The notes below the pieces were generated by a model. That model saw only the letters and a program-made list of their open reading frames with translations, ran no database searches and had not been told where the DNA came from. A stretch of DNA of 64,000 bases from Onchocerca lupi (Eukaryota; Nematoda; Chromadorea; Rhabditida; Onchocercidae): assembly GCA_028564675.1 (NCBI GenBank), contig JAOVVO010000055.1, positions 151,441 to 215,440 of the forward strand. The letters run 5' to 3'. This document shows, one piece after another, positions 1-14,968 of the stretch. The translations under genes and the position numbers were made by a program. How positions within the stretch are numbered: the first letter of the stretch is position 1; each line of letters opens with the position of its first letter.

Positions 1-3000
1 AATTGTTGTAATGACGAATAATATAATCTAAAGGTCCAAAAAAGAAATAAATTTAACAAAAGCTATTCTTTGTTTCTAGATCGATAAAGTGATAAACTGT
101 ATGTTTTCTATTAATAATTCCTAAAATATTTTCAACATCAAAATTGAAAATTAAGACACAACCTTCTGCGGAATAGCTATCTTGGATGACCGCTTTTCAG
201 CATCATCAATCGGAATCATCACAATACCTTTATTTTTATTCCGTTTAAACAAATCCAAGAACTGCGGCACAGACATATTTACTCCATCTGATGCATTTTG
301 TTCCTGTAATATATTTATCTCTTCAATCTGTCCATCAAGTGATATTCCAGTTCCAAATCTGATATCGTACACGAATATTCTTCATATCCCTAGTCTCTTG
401 CCTATAGTTCGTTTTTCAAAATGGAAGATTTTTTTTAAAGACTATGGAGAAGGCGGTCATTGTATTCAAAAACAATAGAGAGAATTAAAAGTAATCAAAC
501 AATAAGCAAATAAATTAAGAGTATTACTGATATTTATCCAACAGCTGGCGACTTTAAATTAATTTATTGAAATGAATGCCACTGACATCCTTTGCTTTCA
601 AAATAAGCAATAGCAGTCATTTTCTCGGGATATAAATAACTGTAATTAAAAAGTGTATAAGATAATGCAGAAATCTGGTTACTAACTTTCAGTACAGTCG
701 ATGACGGCGAAGCTGAAAATGTTACAGCTTTTTCTGCGACCCTTTCCTGACCTGTAATCCTATATATGGGTGAAAATTCTTGAAGTTGTACTGCAAATTA
801 ACATAAAGAGGTTTAAAAAGAATAGAGATTTAAAACAAGTTCAAAATTTTTAGCATAATGTCAGTACCTAGCTTTAACAGCTATGAGAGAAATTGGAACG
901 ATTATTATCAAAATTATACACTGACAACAGTGTTTTATAGGAATTTTTATGATTGCTACTTTTAATTATGCGGTATATGTTTTAATTATCTCTAATAATA
1001 ATATCCAAAAATAAGGCATGTAAAAATTCTAATCTCAAAGTAATTTCAGAGCGCGTCAATTTAAAAACAAATATCGTATCAAAACTACATGCATAAATGT
1101 GAACAAAGATCATAATATCATTTATCTTATGATTAAACTTGCCAGAACATAAATAGCAATTTTTTAAAAATTTATAGAACTGGAAATTATCTCTGAAGTA
1201 GTTTTCCAGCAAATCTCCAATCACAATATCCGAAAATTCGTACGAATAACAAGAACAGACCAATAATATGGAATGAATTTTTTAGAAATATGAACAATCA
1301 AGTTTTACAAAATTTTTGCAGAATAAATGATGCATCACTAAGACAAACTATAAAGATCTGCAAAGTACATTTACTTGCTGAACTGCCATCAACTGCTACT
1401 GCAAGTGGTACATTTTCATTTTCGTATGAATGTAATACTTCTTGAGGAACATGTATTTGTGGTAACAACTCAGCAATACCATTTATTACAGGTGATGAAA
1501 TAACGGGTGCTGGTGGCAATGCTGAAAGAAATATGAAAATTACTATTGTAAATTATCGCAAAAACTTACGAGGATCTAATAACGGCAATGAAGACTGTTT
1601 CTCCAAACAATTCAACTAAGTTTTCGAAATCAAATTAGATTTAATTGAGAAAAAAATGAGAGCTAATTATGTTTAAGAAATTTATCAATGAAAATATTTT
1701 CAGCTACATGTTGTAATTAAAAAAGCTTAATGATTCCTGAGGCTTAAATTATAAAATTTTTGAGGGAATTTAAAAGTGAGAAGATTTAGAAATTCATCAA
1801 CAATTTAGCATACAGCTTGGTTGTCTATTTTGATTCAATTGTGAATAAAGTAACGATGGAGTCTTTGCTTGGGAGTTATTTGAACACACATTCTGAAAAA
1901 ATAAATTTCCTGGTGTTATAAATAATTCAACGAGAATCTACGAAAATTCACAATGAAAATCCTCTACATTCCCTCAACTGAATGCATTTATATAGAAGCA
2001 AAAATAATCTCATATTTTACAGAAGATGGACAACTCAAACATGCAATCTTCATTCTTTATCATTTAATCACTACCCTAGATCCTGCTTGGCCACTGGACT
2101 CGCTTTTTTTTCTATAATTTTAAAACTTACTTCAACGATAACCTGATTATTTCTAGCAATTAGTGCTTTGAAATCTCTTTCAAAGAAATCGAAGTCTTTT
2201 GTTACGATCAATGGCTCATCCTTCAAAACATGATTCCGAAGAAGTTGATGTCGCATTGCATAAACATTAGTTAGATTATATTCTCCCGACTCAATTATCA
2301 CCATATTCTACAAATGCAAAAAGATCTGAATCAATTCAAGAAGAATCAAAATGAATGTTCCCCAACAGTCAGTGATAATCAAAAACGGAATTCCCAATCA
2401 TCTGTTTTCATCCTCGTTTATTTCCACTCTGAATAATTTTTTTCAAATTTAATTCATTTCTTCAATTTAGCGGTTATCTTCAGATCTTTAAATAAAACCC
2501 AAATTTTTTGTCTTTTGATATCGCATTGTAGGATATAAATATTGAGAAATAAATAATAGGGTGACAAATATATATCGAAATTTGAAACTTTCTGATCAAA
2601 CATACTCGTAAAGTATCGTTTGCAGTTATTTTTTCTCCTTCTAGACGACTTTTTTTCATCGTAATTGTTAAATCATGTTCTGTATCACGCAAAAAGAACT
2701 CTCTATTTGATGCATCAACTGGACAAAGTAAATCATTATTTTCCACGTCGAAAATTAAACGTACTGGTAAAAGACCCTGAAATAATATTTTATTTTTAGC
2801 TTTGCTTATGAACAGTTTTTTAGAATTAACAATCTCAATCTGTACTAATTCTAATTCTTATCTCTTCAGTTGATATTTTCCGCGCATCAGCTGAAGAGAA
2901 AACAATTCATGTGCAATTAACAATAAAAAATATTTTGCATTGCTAGATTTGCTATTGATATGTAAAAAAAGTGTGGATTTGGGAAATAATAAACAAATAG

Positions 3001-6000
3001 AAAGTAAAGAAGAGGAAATAATAAGTGAATAAGAATAGAGCAAACTTGAATATATTTTCTCGCTCTCATGATGGCATGCACAGAACCATACAAATAAAAT
3101 ACGGTTGCCCCAAAACGATGATCTGATATCGTTGGAAAATAAATGATTGCATCCGTTTCCAAACTTATCATTCGTATCAAACATCCGTCTGGTACTCCCG
3201 TAACAGCTAGTTGTTGTACAACTGGTATATCCATTACCGTTGAGTATATCATTGCTGAACTCTAAAAAAGTATGTTTTAATCTACTTACTGTATCTCACG
3301 GATTTTTGAATCTACCATCATGCTTTCATAATTCAAGTTATATTAGATCTAAAGTTTTAATCCGCTTGTGGAGTTCCGGAAGCGGGAAAATTTACATGTT
3401 CATTGTCGTTTCCAGCATCAAACAGCAATCGATGAAGACCTGCACAGGCATCACATATATCTCGTTCATGGGATGGTGTACCACGCACAACACATGATGG
3501 AATTGAATCCTTCGGCTAAAAATATATAACACTAGGTGTGTTATCTATTTTTCTCAATTACTAAATCAATAGATGAGAAAGGATCTATTATTTTCGAAAT
3601 TTAGCTGAGATAATTAAAATCTGGAATTCAGATAAAACTGACTGAATGTACTAATGCCTCAATCTTTTTATTTTTTTCAGCTTCCACTTTTCGATGACTA
3701 ATGCCTTCACTTCTCATATTCGAACAACAACAATTTTGCTATGTCGAAAACATCAAACCATACCGTTCTCATCACATGATAACCGATAAAGTAGTGGAAA
3801 ATCTAAAGTTTGGAAAATTATGGAAGAACTCACCAACTGTGATGACTGCACCATTATTTCGAGATTAGGAAAATCAATTATTTTTTCGGCAATCGCTTTA
3901 TCGATGATATTTTTCACATCCTTTATTAATATATTAGGTTTCAATGTCCTTAGAGGAAAACTGATCGCTATAGGCGTAAAATTCTGTAAGATATTATAAT
4001 ATCTTGATAAAAAATTTTGTACATCATCAAATGATATAACTACTGTACTCAAAAAAGTGAATTTTTCTAATCACTTGAGAATTTGGAACTTGAAAAGAAA
4101 AGTACGGGAGAAAATCAGAAAGTTATCATACTCTAATTCGAATCCTGGCTTGTTCAACATTCGCCAGCGGTCCTGTTAATGTCACCTGCAGCAAGCTACA
4201 TAAACTTCTACATCTCAAAAATTTAAGCAAGAATCTAGCTTTCTTTTCCGAGAATTTTTCTGTGAAAAATTAGAGTAACAAAATATTCCCAAGTTCCTCA
4301 ATTATAAAAATTTCCAAAACATATCTTATAGACTGTAAAAGATTTTGAAATTTAGACTAGAACAGAAACAATTTAAATGAAAATTGAAAGTTTTGAAACT
4401 ATTATAGTTTCCAGTGAAGTAGTCCACAATGAAACCTACTCTATTTACATAATCCCCTGCATTGTTAACTTCAGGCATCAAATCAGGGAATTGAATGAGT
4501 ACGCCAGTATCCTGCATAATTTGCGGTATTGAATCTTCGTTACACCAAGCTTCCATTCGCTCCATCATGCTAGCATGTTCGGCATTTGGTATTTCAACTG
4601 TTAACGTGACATTTTTTGATAACGGAATCTTTAAAAATGAATTTAAGAATTGGAAATATTCTTCTTGATGAGAAATTTAAGAATCTGGAAACATTTCTTG
4701 ATCTCCATTGCTGCTCAGTATCTGTATATATTTGATATACGGCTGTTGTAGACATTCAGCATCAAAGAAGTTATAGCATTAAATCGACACTGTTGACAGA
4801 ATCTCTTTTAAAATTTCAACGTACTGATTCCTAAAGACTGGTCAACTGTTGTAAATTTTGAATTTGAAATAAAGTTGTAGAATCTATGCAAGTTTCAATG
4901 CAAATTGTACCAAAAATATCTCGTATTGGGGTTAAATAGCATCTCATCATTTTCATTTCTGCTCTTTCAGGAGAATGTAACATTTGAGTAATTAAGCGAA
5001 TTTACTGGACCGAAATTTTATGATATTGTTTTTATCTCATAAATTACTTCTGAAATTTATTTGGGAAGTTTAGAGAAGTATATAATTCCCGACAATTAAC
5101 TTGATATGAGAAGTTTTGGTACAATTTACGTGGAAATCGAAAACTTGCATTACATTCTATGGTTTTACTAATATCAGTTAATATAACTCAGGTTTCGTAA
5201 AAGATAAATTTGAATATTGCATTTTGCACATTGAGAAGTCGCTAAATGTTAGTTCCTTCCCTTATTTTAGTTTTTTTATTACTTTAATTAGTTAATTCAC
5301 AGCTTCAAAGTAAGAAATCTCGAAACCCGTTCCAAGTGTCGTATCACATTTATATTAGTGGTTTTCTGCAATCGACTAGCTTCCGACTTACGACGCTGTT
5401 CATAAGCAAGTTCCACTCGTCGTTTCATCGCATCAAATATCTAAAATTGTCATTTGGGAGCTAATATAATGCAAAAATAAGCTATAATTTGCAATTTTAA
5501 GATGCCTAATTCATCCATCCAAATCTGACTTTTTTTTTTGACTTTTGGAAATCCGATCGTTTATTTTTAGCCAAATCAATATATTCCATAAGTTGTCAAT
5601 GTCCTTCAAAATGTAGCATAATGGTTATTACGATGAGAGTTATAAAGATCCAATAGAATATAATGGTATGACCGAAGGATGACTGAATTAGCAATGGTAC
5701 TGGATAAAATTTCAAACTTTAAATTCTTGACAAAATGGAATTTTATAATCCATAGCATTTATAAAATTCAAACGAAATTTCGATCTTTTTTTCTATGAAA
5801 ATTTTATTTTAAATTCTTTCTTCCTTGATCTAGATTTAAATAAAATCTTTTCGTTGTTTTTTCGAAATTTCATTAAATTTGGAAATTCCTTACCTTAGCA
5901 CTTTCTTGTGAACGATGATAAAAACTGACGAAAAATTTGTCACGCGACTGTTGAAATATATCCTGGTATGCGAAATAAACATTAGGACGTCTAGGATTTA

Positions 6001-6123
6001 CTCGTGGCGCAAAGCCATCACGAAGAACCCACTGGCCCGCGACTGGCATACTACCCGATGGTGCACAATCACACATCCAATTTAAATTATCCGCTTGATG
6101 CGTGCGTCCCCTCAGAATTAAAA
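1..6123 (-). CDS. Bicaudal-C/GLD-3 family KH-domain RNA-binding protein (3' end outside window)
   Basis: Exons read on the minus strand: 6123-5894, 5440-5327, 4628-4441, 4185-4132, 3983-3834, 3515-3396, 3261-3046, 2776-2605, 2307-2131, 1521-1375, 751-687, and about 359-163. The order of KH-like segments follows Bicaudal-C proteins: LSKNVTLTVEIPNAEH leading into IPQIMQDTGVLIQFPDLMPE, then VTLTGPLANVEQARIRIR; a second block IPVVQQLAVTGVPDGC with DAIIYFPTISDHRFGA; then GLLPVRLIFDV. Family members bind mRNA or RNA-regulatory partners in the cytoplasm and control translation and poly(A) tails in the germ line and embryo. Both readable KH units lack the GXXG RNA-gripping loop, as in GLD-3-like proteins. 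The N-terminal start is unresolved: the 6123 exon opens directly at a splice acceptor. Joins after 2131 and after 687 do not close in phase, so small exons may be missing. No SAM domain was seen before the window edge. Family call fairly sure; bcc-1 versus gld-3 is open. Confidence 0.72.
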
Positions 6124-8634
6124 CTGAAATTTAGGAAAAGAAGTAATAATCAAAATAATCGATTGTCTAAAACGATCCTAACGAACTGCTCAATTATTTT
6201 TATGGCAAAAAATCTCCAAAATGTCCCCAAAACCTCCAAATCCCCAATTATTTCCAAAATCTGAATCATTTTTCTTTATGATATGCAGTTTTAAAAACAA
6301 CTGAAAAGAATTTGCTTAACAATGAAGACTTGAAAAAAATGTCTCTAAAATAAAAATAGGTAAGAATGTCTGGAATAATAAAGAGTGGAGGTTTTTTTAA
6401 GAACTCCTGAAATTGAATTTCAAATTTTGAAGTCAAAAAAAAGGTCTAAAATTTCGAATGTCATCGAACAAGTTGTGCCCATTGAGTGCCCAATCAAGTG
6501 GATGGAATAAGTGACAATTTATGACAATGACAGTTTATGCTGCTGGCTCTTTATTTAATGTCTAGATGAAGCTTGTTTGATGTCCGCATCTACTCTAAGA
6601 TAAACTACACTAAATCTTCGGTAAAAGAGCAGAAAAAGTTCATCATTTTTTCAAGGAACTTATGCAAAAATTCGAGAATTTTCACATTCAGTTTTCATTT
6701 CAACTATTTTCAAATAGATACGCTCAAAAAAAAAAGAAATATTTTGTTCCTAATGTTTAAATAATTGAAGCACCCCATATTCGCAAGCGCAAGATGTAAA
6801 CAAATAAAATATACATATTTGATGACAGTTTTAAGAAAACAATTTTATTTAGATGTAGATTTTGACACTGCAGCAACACGAACATCACGCTTTAATCCTT
6901 ACAACTAATGATGAACGCTATGCTAACCAATTCCATTCTTTCACAGTAATTGTTGTAACTATAATAATTTATTTCGACATTTGTAAAAATATCGAAATAT
7001 CTGAAATTTTGTTAAACATTCAATTTGAAAGATAGTTTTCGCAGTCTCTTGCTTGAGTTCAATTTCAATTTTGTTCAGTGCAACTCAGTTTAGATCGATT
7101 TATCGCTCCTTTTATCATTCTTCGTTTTAATTTAATTCCCATTATTTCGCTCTGTTCATAGAATCAATTCATAAACTATCACATCCCGAAAGTATTTTTG
7201 AAAGCGCTTAATTCCCATCATCATTTCCTATTTCTGGATCTATCCTCTCTTCGTTTTTATTTTTCAAATCTAATCACCTATTCATGATTTCACTTTATTT
7301 CAAAATAGAGGAGGACAGAACCCGCTCTCTAGCAACTTCAGAATCCTTGCTTCGCTCTCTAACAGTTCACAGGCTCAAGTCATTTCCACACATCCGCATC
7401 CCTATTTCACGAAGAATATGTGCAAATTATGGAGACCAATTATGTGTTTTGCCAGACTTTCGGATGACGAATTGTTTAAGAGCGATTTTTCGAGTGATTT
7501 TTCGGCTTCTTCCGATCATTCTGTCTAGCCCACATTTTGATTTCTCCAATTTGCTTTAAATTTCACATTATATTTAAGATGGTATATAATAATGAATACA
7601 CATAGATGATTAGTTTGAATTTTCTTTCGTCGAACCCTTGGAGTGATTCTCCTTTCGTCACTTGGAATCAATTGAAACTCTCGAAACTTTCTAACTTTCG
7701 GCTTAAGATGCAAACTTCATAAACTTCACATTTTACTGTGTCAAAAATGAAAATATAAAGTCATTATACGATATAATTTAAAATATTTGAATTTAAATTA
7801 TCTTACTATTACGCCTCATTTCACAAAGAATATAAAGTGTCAATGGTTAATAGAAAGATTGTCCTGATAAATCGCAGATATCCTATCATCCTTTCCTTCT
7901 CACCTTTTCTTTCCCAATCACCAAAACTCGATCTACCTGTGAAAAATCAAAAGAAAGAAGAAATAATCGACCAACCCATAAATACTCAAATGAAAATGCT
8001 CTGGAGTAGCATCCCGAAGAGACCGCTCACGATTGCTGATAAACAGTACTATGATCGACTATGAATACTTCCGCCATATATTTTTTTCCATAATTTACAT
8101 ATCGATTTAATAAGTTTATGACGTGATCTGCTCTCGTATGTCTGCAAATCTGACTGAAGCAGAGCGTAATTTAAACTTTTTGCTAAAAGTGTGCCGAACG
8201 AATTTTATTCTAATGCATAAAACTTAACAAACTTGATTTTCGACTAGTCGATCTTTCATGCATTTTGTTTGATCACATCAGAAAGAACGATTTGTTTCTC
8301 TTTTAAAATGTCTAAAAAAATATTTTGCGAAACTTATTTTTACAGTAATTCGTAAAGTAATAATATTCAGTTTACTCCTACACAAGACCAATTTAGCTTC
8401 CTTTATTCAGCATGCCTTAAAGTTTTACTGAACTTTAAAATTACTTCTCTGGCCAGTCTTTTATTCTTCCTTCATTTTTTCAAAAAAAGAATACAAACTT
8501 TTAGAATTACAAATTCATATGCATAATAAATATCACAAGAAAAATTTTTTCAGCAAGATACAATTTGAAACTTATGTGCAATAATTATCACAAACATAAT
8601 TGGTACTACTTATATTAATATCAGTAAACTTCGC
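6124..8634. other. intergenic, no supported gene
   Basis: AT-rich spacer between the KH gene and the 3' end of the channel gene, both on the minus strand. It should hold the KH-gene promoter and 5' exon(s). The only long open frames are a 91-codon frame at 7284-7559 and a 74-codon frame around 7843-8064 (plus strand, from MVNRKIVL to YYDRL). Neither has a recognisable domain, flanking splice signals that would extend it, or cysteine spacing, so neither is called. Confidence 0.5.
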
Positions 8635-11600
8635 TTATTCCATCTGATAACTTTCACTGGAACTGATTGTTGAATTGTCATTGGTTTGATATTTTGCTAA
8701 TTGTGTTTCCAAATATTCAATTCTTGCCAGCAATTTCGACTTCACACTGTTGAATTCTGTCGCAAATCGAGCCATTCTACAAGAAATTCTCGTCCGATTT
8801 TTTTGATTCACACGAATCATACGAAAGTAAACGTAAATAAAATTAATTTTTTATCCAGCTTATTATCATTCCTTTCCATTTTCCATTTCTTATCTTTATT
8901 TTATCATTTTTATATTTGCTACTTTTATCCTTTGCTTAACTTTTTTTCATTCTCTCAGTTTTTCATTTTCATAATTATTACATCCTATCTTGATCCTTCT
9001 TCAATAACTACTGTTAAAAAAATTATTCCACAAATTTGAAATTTGTGAAAAAAAATGTTAATTGTTTCAATTATTCTTTTTTTATTTATAACTCAATTTA
9101 AATCGTAAATTTTTTAGAATTTTTTTCAGAATATCATCTATCAATACTTGGTTTGCATAATTTCCAGCGTATTTTGCAAACTTTTGGCCATCTCTTCGGC
9201 TGTCATCTGTTCTTCTGGTGCATCTTCATCCAGTAAGCCATCTTTTCGAAGAATTTCACGACCCTAAATTGTTTCTGATCACTTGCAGTTTGTTTTAGAT
9301 AATTCATCTAAATTTTTCAACCGTCCTTAATAACGGATGACCCTTAGTAACGACAACGCACTTACAGCTAGATGTGGCAGTCACAACGAATATCTCTAAA
9401 TACTCATCAAATCCATCAAAAATTAAATCAATAGAATTTTAGATCAAGTTGCTGATCAAAATGAAAACTTCTCGAAAACCATCACCAATCTAGAAAGCCA
9501 TTCTCAAGAATGATTCTCTTCAAAAAAAAAAAAAAAAAAACCAAAGAATCACCAACAGCCAAAGTAAAAGTACGAACACCTAATTAAGAAAAAAGGAAAA
9601 ACCTACGCAAGCCCAAGGACTAAACAAAGGAAATAACAACCCACTTATCCAAAAAAGCAGAAGAAAAAAAACCTTTGCAATGAGTAACTTTCTTGCATCC
9701 GGATACTCTTTTAATGCGGTCCAAAGATCGCATTTGTTCAAAGCAAACAAATCTGTGTAACCAACTGATCGAACATTTGCTGTTCTCCGATTACCATTTT
9801 TACTTCCTAAATGAAATTTCAATTTAAATTCTCTCTTTTATTCATTCTTTCAACATTATATATCACTTCATCATTCCCACTGGATGAACAACTAGACGTG
9901 CATTTCGTATTTTAAGGACAGAATTTATTTCGTAATAAATCTTACCTAAATTGCTAATTATGAAGATAATCTTATCTAAATTGTTAATTATCAAGTAATA
10001 TAATAAGTTTTGAAAAATGCGACATTATTGAATGATAATAATTTCTATATATCTAACCAGCGATATTAAGTATGCTAAGTTCGCCAAAAACAGCGCCCTC
10101 CTGCAGTGTCGCAAAGATTTTAATTCCATCATCGGCTACAACTTGTAATTTACCACGCTTAACAATGTACATTTCACGTCCGATATCACCTTTCTTGCAT
10201 ATGTAATCACCGGGAGAAAATATCTAGAACTATCGATCGTTTATCACTTAAATAACATTAAATAATTATATTTCTTTCTACATAAAAATGGACAAATACA
10301 ATTTTTTCTTTAGTCCATTTTACCGCATTTTTCTTTTACTTTTGAAAATTTTCAAGCATTTCAAAAGTTTTAGGATTAAGAAATTGGGTAGAATTATAAG
10401 GATACCTGCTGCTGAAGTTTCAATACTAATTCAGCTAAAAGACCGGCTTCACAATCCTGAAATTCAGTAGTTTCATTTTCATCAGTTATGATTATTCAAA
10501 AACTATTTTTTCCTCATTTGAAAATTATTTGCTAGATTGAATTTCTATACCATTATATGCTTTTTTGAATGCCGAAGATATCTGACACTTATAAAAATTT
10601 CCTGAGATGAAATTTCAAAAACAAAAAAAAAAAAAGAAAAAGAAAAATCATTTACCTGAAAAATGCGCACTTTTCTCAGAGTCTCAAAATGCACTTGCAT
10701 GGCAATTTCTGTTTGCAACTTATCCGGAAGCACTTTCAATACACGCTGATCACTTAGAGAATGTTTATGTTCCCATAAATAATCGAACCATTTCATAACT
10801 CGCGTTTCAAGCTGAAAATCTTATTTTTCATTTTCTCCAGTTTCTCCGATGTTTCATTTACTTATCATCAATGTCCATTTATCGATATTATTCATTATTA
10901 AATTTTAAATATTTCAGAAAATCCTGCACTCATTAATTCGTAGGCTAAAACAATCTAACTTGTTTGAAGATTAGACGAAATAATCATGCAGCTAATATCA
11001 TTTGTGCTTTTTCCAAGAAACCCGTCGAAGGATAATACCTATGTATTCATTCATAACCGTTCACATCAAAGAATTTTAGATGAGATTCAGAAAGAATTTC
11101 TCTAATTAATTACTTCTTTGTTAACTTTTCTTAATTTCATGTATTGTTTGATTCCATCCGTTCTATTTTGAAATTTCGTCCGCGCTGCACTCATATTTGA
11201 TATTGCACTGGAAAAAAAAAAAGAAAGTGAAATCTATATCGTTGTACTTTATCTTTAATTATTATAATTAGTTCTTTGAATAATTCACTTCCCATTGTAT
11301 TTTTCAATGTGATCGGAATAGATGTGTATTAAATTTGAAAAAATCACGAAAATTCTGGATTTATGTCAAATATTGAGATTCTGATTCTAGTCAAAAACTA
11401 AAATGTCTAGATCGTTTCAGCTATTTATTCTTATAATCATTACTATTAAATTTCGCAATCGTCATTGATTGTGAATGAAGCAAGAGAAAAATGAATCAGA
11501 AAATCGTCTTTGGAAATTTTCAAAATCCAAAATTTCGATTTTTTGACATTTCATTTAATTTTTCTTTAAAATAAATAATTGTCTACTTTACCTGCCGACA

Positions 11601-14600
11601 TTACCAACTATAGTAGCGAAAATAAGTACACCGCACATCAAATCCATAATTACAAAAACAAATTCCATATTTCTCTTTGGTCCTGGTACTTCACCGATTG
11701 TTGTTAAAATTAGTGTGGACCAGTAGAAACTATAGATATAACGCCTGGCAAGAGTATCTTCTACACCACTGAAAATGATCATTATTGATTAGTTAGTCTC
11801 CTAAATGCTCAAATGTTGACGATTATTTTGCAAGTTGATAAATTTTTTATTTTTTGAACGAGAGCTTTCGATAAACAATAGATTTTAAGTGTACGAGAAC
11901 TTCCGATAACCAATAGATTTTCAAAGTGCATTTTATAATCAATCAATTCTGATCAAGAAATTCGATGCTATTTTGCTAATTCTAGGCTTGATATCCAACA
12001 TATCTAAACACTTACTCAGGTAGGCTTTGCTTATTAAGTGGCCCATAGACCCAACCATCACTACCAAGGCCAATCATTTCACTTATAAAGAAGTAGATAC
12101 AGGCATTCCAATGAATAATTACAACAATATTGACAATGACGCAGAATATTCGAAATGCGTTTGGCATCGAACTCCTGTAAATTTTGAATCAATAAATTAA
12201 ACGATCAATAAATTGAACGAAAATTTACAAGAGAGATTTAAAATGCAAAAAAAAAAAAAAAATGTAACGCGAAGTGTCTCCAATAGTTTGATGCTTATAA
12301 AAATATCCCAATGAATTTTAGCATCTTTGAAATTAAATAAGAAATCAAATTCATTTACTATGAGAAGAATTGTTTTGGTATGTATTTCAAAATACTGTTA
12401 GTAAAGTTGAGTTTAAAATTGAATAATTATAAATCTGATTGTAATCTAAAAACTACAAACCTAGTCTCAGTTCGATCAATAAAATCGGAAAAGCGTGGAT
12501 ATCGGATAATACGATTGAAACGCATATACGGTACTGGTTTATAAAATATGAGCGATAAAATGAAATCGAATGGAAGAATACTGATTATATCCAATTTAAA
12601 TTGTGATGATTGCAGATAAAGCTTTTCAATTCGTGAAATATCCCGAACAAGCAAGCCTTGTTCCAGAAATCCTTAAAACATACTATTTTTCAATACATCT
12701 TAACGATTATGCAAACGGTGTGAGTGAAAAATTTTACCAAAAAGTCATCAATTTTAGAGTAATGTAACATTATGAAGCTTTCTACCTGTCCTGGAACGTA
12801 CAAACATATCGAACACGTAAAGAGTATCCATAACCAGATCCACCACGATCCAAGCAATCCAGTAATATCCGGAAGCCAAGTCAGAAAAAACTGATCGTGC
12901 TAGAAAATTATGGTAAGCTACAGATAAGCACATTTTGAAGAAATAGTTAAAAATGAAAAATTTAGAAAATGGTTTATTATTAGAAGCGTTGCAGAAAGTT
13001 AGAAAGTAAGATGATATTTTATTTCTGAGTTATTCAATTCAAAGAGTTGCAGCGATGTTTTAAAATAGTTTTGGAAGGTATCGTGTGAGCATTACGCTGC
13101 ATTTAATTGATTTAATCTCAGATCAGGATTTTTAAATTCATGCCTAAGCAAAGTTTAAAAAAAGGGAAGAAGAACTTCTGGTAATAAGGAATGCATTGAT
13201 TACTAAGCATTTTCAATTGATAACATTCAGAATAAATTTTGATAAGTTTTTAAGAAGTAAATTTTCAATCAATCCATATTATAGATTTTTTATCTTGTTT
13301 ATTAAAGTTACTGATGTGATATATCACTTCGATTAAGACTGAAAAATGCTTACCAATGACAACGATCAAGTTGTAAGTAAATGCGCATGATACCATACTT
13401 AACCAATAATAGTAAAATTCATCCTTCGTATCTAAAACCCATTCCTTCCAGAAATAATGCCACTTTGTCTTATCCACGATTTCTGGTAGTTCTTCTGTTA
13501 CGGGTTGTTTTGAAGGAAGTGCAGCAGGTGGTTTGCAATTAGCTTCGTTCACATCTTTATTCAGATCTGTTGATTTCGACAATGACACATTTTCTGCGCT
13601 TTGTGAAGCTCGATTTTCTTCCTCATCTGTGCTGCACACTTTATTTGATCGTAATAATTTAAACTTCTATAATTACTATCATTAAATTAATCAATTTAAA
13701 ATCGAATATTGTTAAAATTCAAAATTCATCCAAATCAATTAAAACAAATTCAGTATTAATACAAAAAATGGAATAATTGCATTTTTTTTAAACGAAATTT
13801 AATATGGATTTTAATAGTGACATTAGAGCTTTGCATTTAATCAAATGTTTGCAATGAATCGAACTTCCAACTAATAAAACTATAAAAGTACCTTCTGAAA
13901 TGAATCGTTAGCTGAAGCATTTGATAGATTTTCTTTCATTTTCAAATGGCTATTAAAAGCATCGTCATGATTTTTCGTAGAGTTTTGTTGTTCATCAGCT
14001 AACTTCTGAATATTTTAATACTTAATTTGCAGATTCATCAGTACTTAAAGGGTCAAATCAATTATTGATTTTTTTTCTCAATCATAGTTGAAAGGAAAAA
14101 AAAGAAAAAATATTCCAAAGAAAAAAAAAATGGCAAGTAAACTCTATTGCAATAAATAAAAATAAATGCTACAAATTGTTTCTATTTTAATCAAACAAGA
14201 AATTGCAAGTAATTATTTAACTATTAATAAAATATAAGAGAAAATATCTGTAATTGGCTGATCAAATAATGTTTCAAATAGTAATAAAGTAATCACAGAA
14301 AAATCATGTTTCTATTTGAGACAAAATTCAATATGGGAATTGAATACAATAAATATATTGAATAAGATAAAAATAGAATTATAGAATTTGGCATTAAAAT
14401 TCTTCTCGTGCAGGATATTTCATAAAAGGCAAAAATAAACCTTTAATCGTTCAATATTCAATGAATCCAAAGATAAGGCATGATTCTGGTTGGATAATAA
14501 CTTTGAAGAATCTGACTGACTTTTGGAATGAATAAGGTTGAAAAAAGATTTTCTTATATTCTCTTTTCCATCGTGCAAACAGTTATCGTTATCTTTGGTG

Positions 14601-14968
14601 ATATCAGTTCGCATGGTAAATTCGTCTTTCACAAGAATCTTACTCAGCTATCTATTCTTTGGTCGTTGTCGTGGCTTCTGAATTTCAATATCTCGAAACT
14701 TGGAATTTTCCGTCATCAAGTCTTCCATTTCTTAGTGTAATCGAATCGACAAATACTACGTACTTGCTTTTCTTTTTTCTCACGAAATAATTATGCATAG
14801 CAATCTGAAAATAATATCATCATAATTTTTTAAAAGTAATTGGGAAAAATTAGTAACGAATCAAATTTTATGACAACAGCAATAATTACGGTGACACTCT
14901 ACCTTATTTGCTAACCAAAAGTTTGCTTTCGCATTTGAGCGAAACTTTTGATTCAAGCTCAACTTCAT
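8635..14968 (-). CDS. tax-4: cyclic-nucleotide-gated cation channel alpha subunit, TAX-4 type
   Basis: Cation channel opened by cGMP in the plasma membrane of sensory neurons. Exons: 14968-about 14903, about 14805, 14647-14441, 14005-13892, 13666-13354, 12899-12786, 12671-12461, 12174-12016, 11768-11592, 11207-11114, 10811-10656, 10456-10406, 10223-10058, 9806-9673, 9263-9148, 8776-8635; phases close from 14647 to the stop. About 750 aa, close to the usual length. S1 lies in exon 13666-13354, S2 has YYWIAWIVVDLVMDTLYVFD, S3/S4 FKLDIISILPFDFI and RFNRIIRYPRF, S5 RIFCVIVNIVVIIHW. The pore is YWSTLILTTIGEVPGP with the CNG-type glutamate instead of GYG; S6 is GVLIFATIVGNVG. The C-linker (LSDQRVLKVLPDKLQ) leads to the nucleotide-binding domain: FSPGDYICKKGDIGREMY, FGELSILNIAGSKNGNRRTA; the T after RR favours cGMP. 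A coiled coil (FNSVKSKLLARIEYLETQL) ends the protein. The acidic/serine-rich N-terminus is poorly conserved; exons 1-2 are tentative because the 14968 and 14805 exons do not join the rest in phase. Confidence 0.88.

Noticed and set aside
7843..8064. Plus-strand 74-codon frame beginning MVNRKIVL
   Set aside because: Plausible residue mix but no domain, no neighbour exon and no start context that sets it apart.
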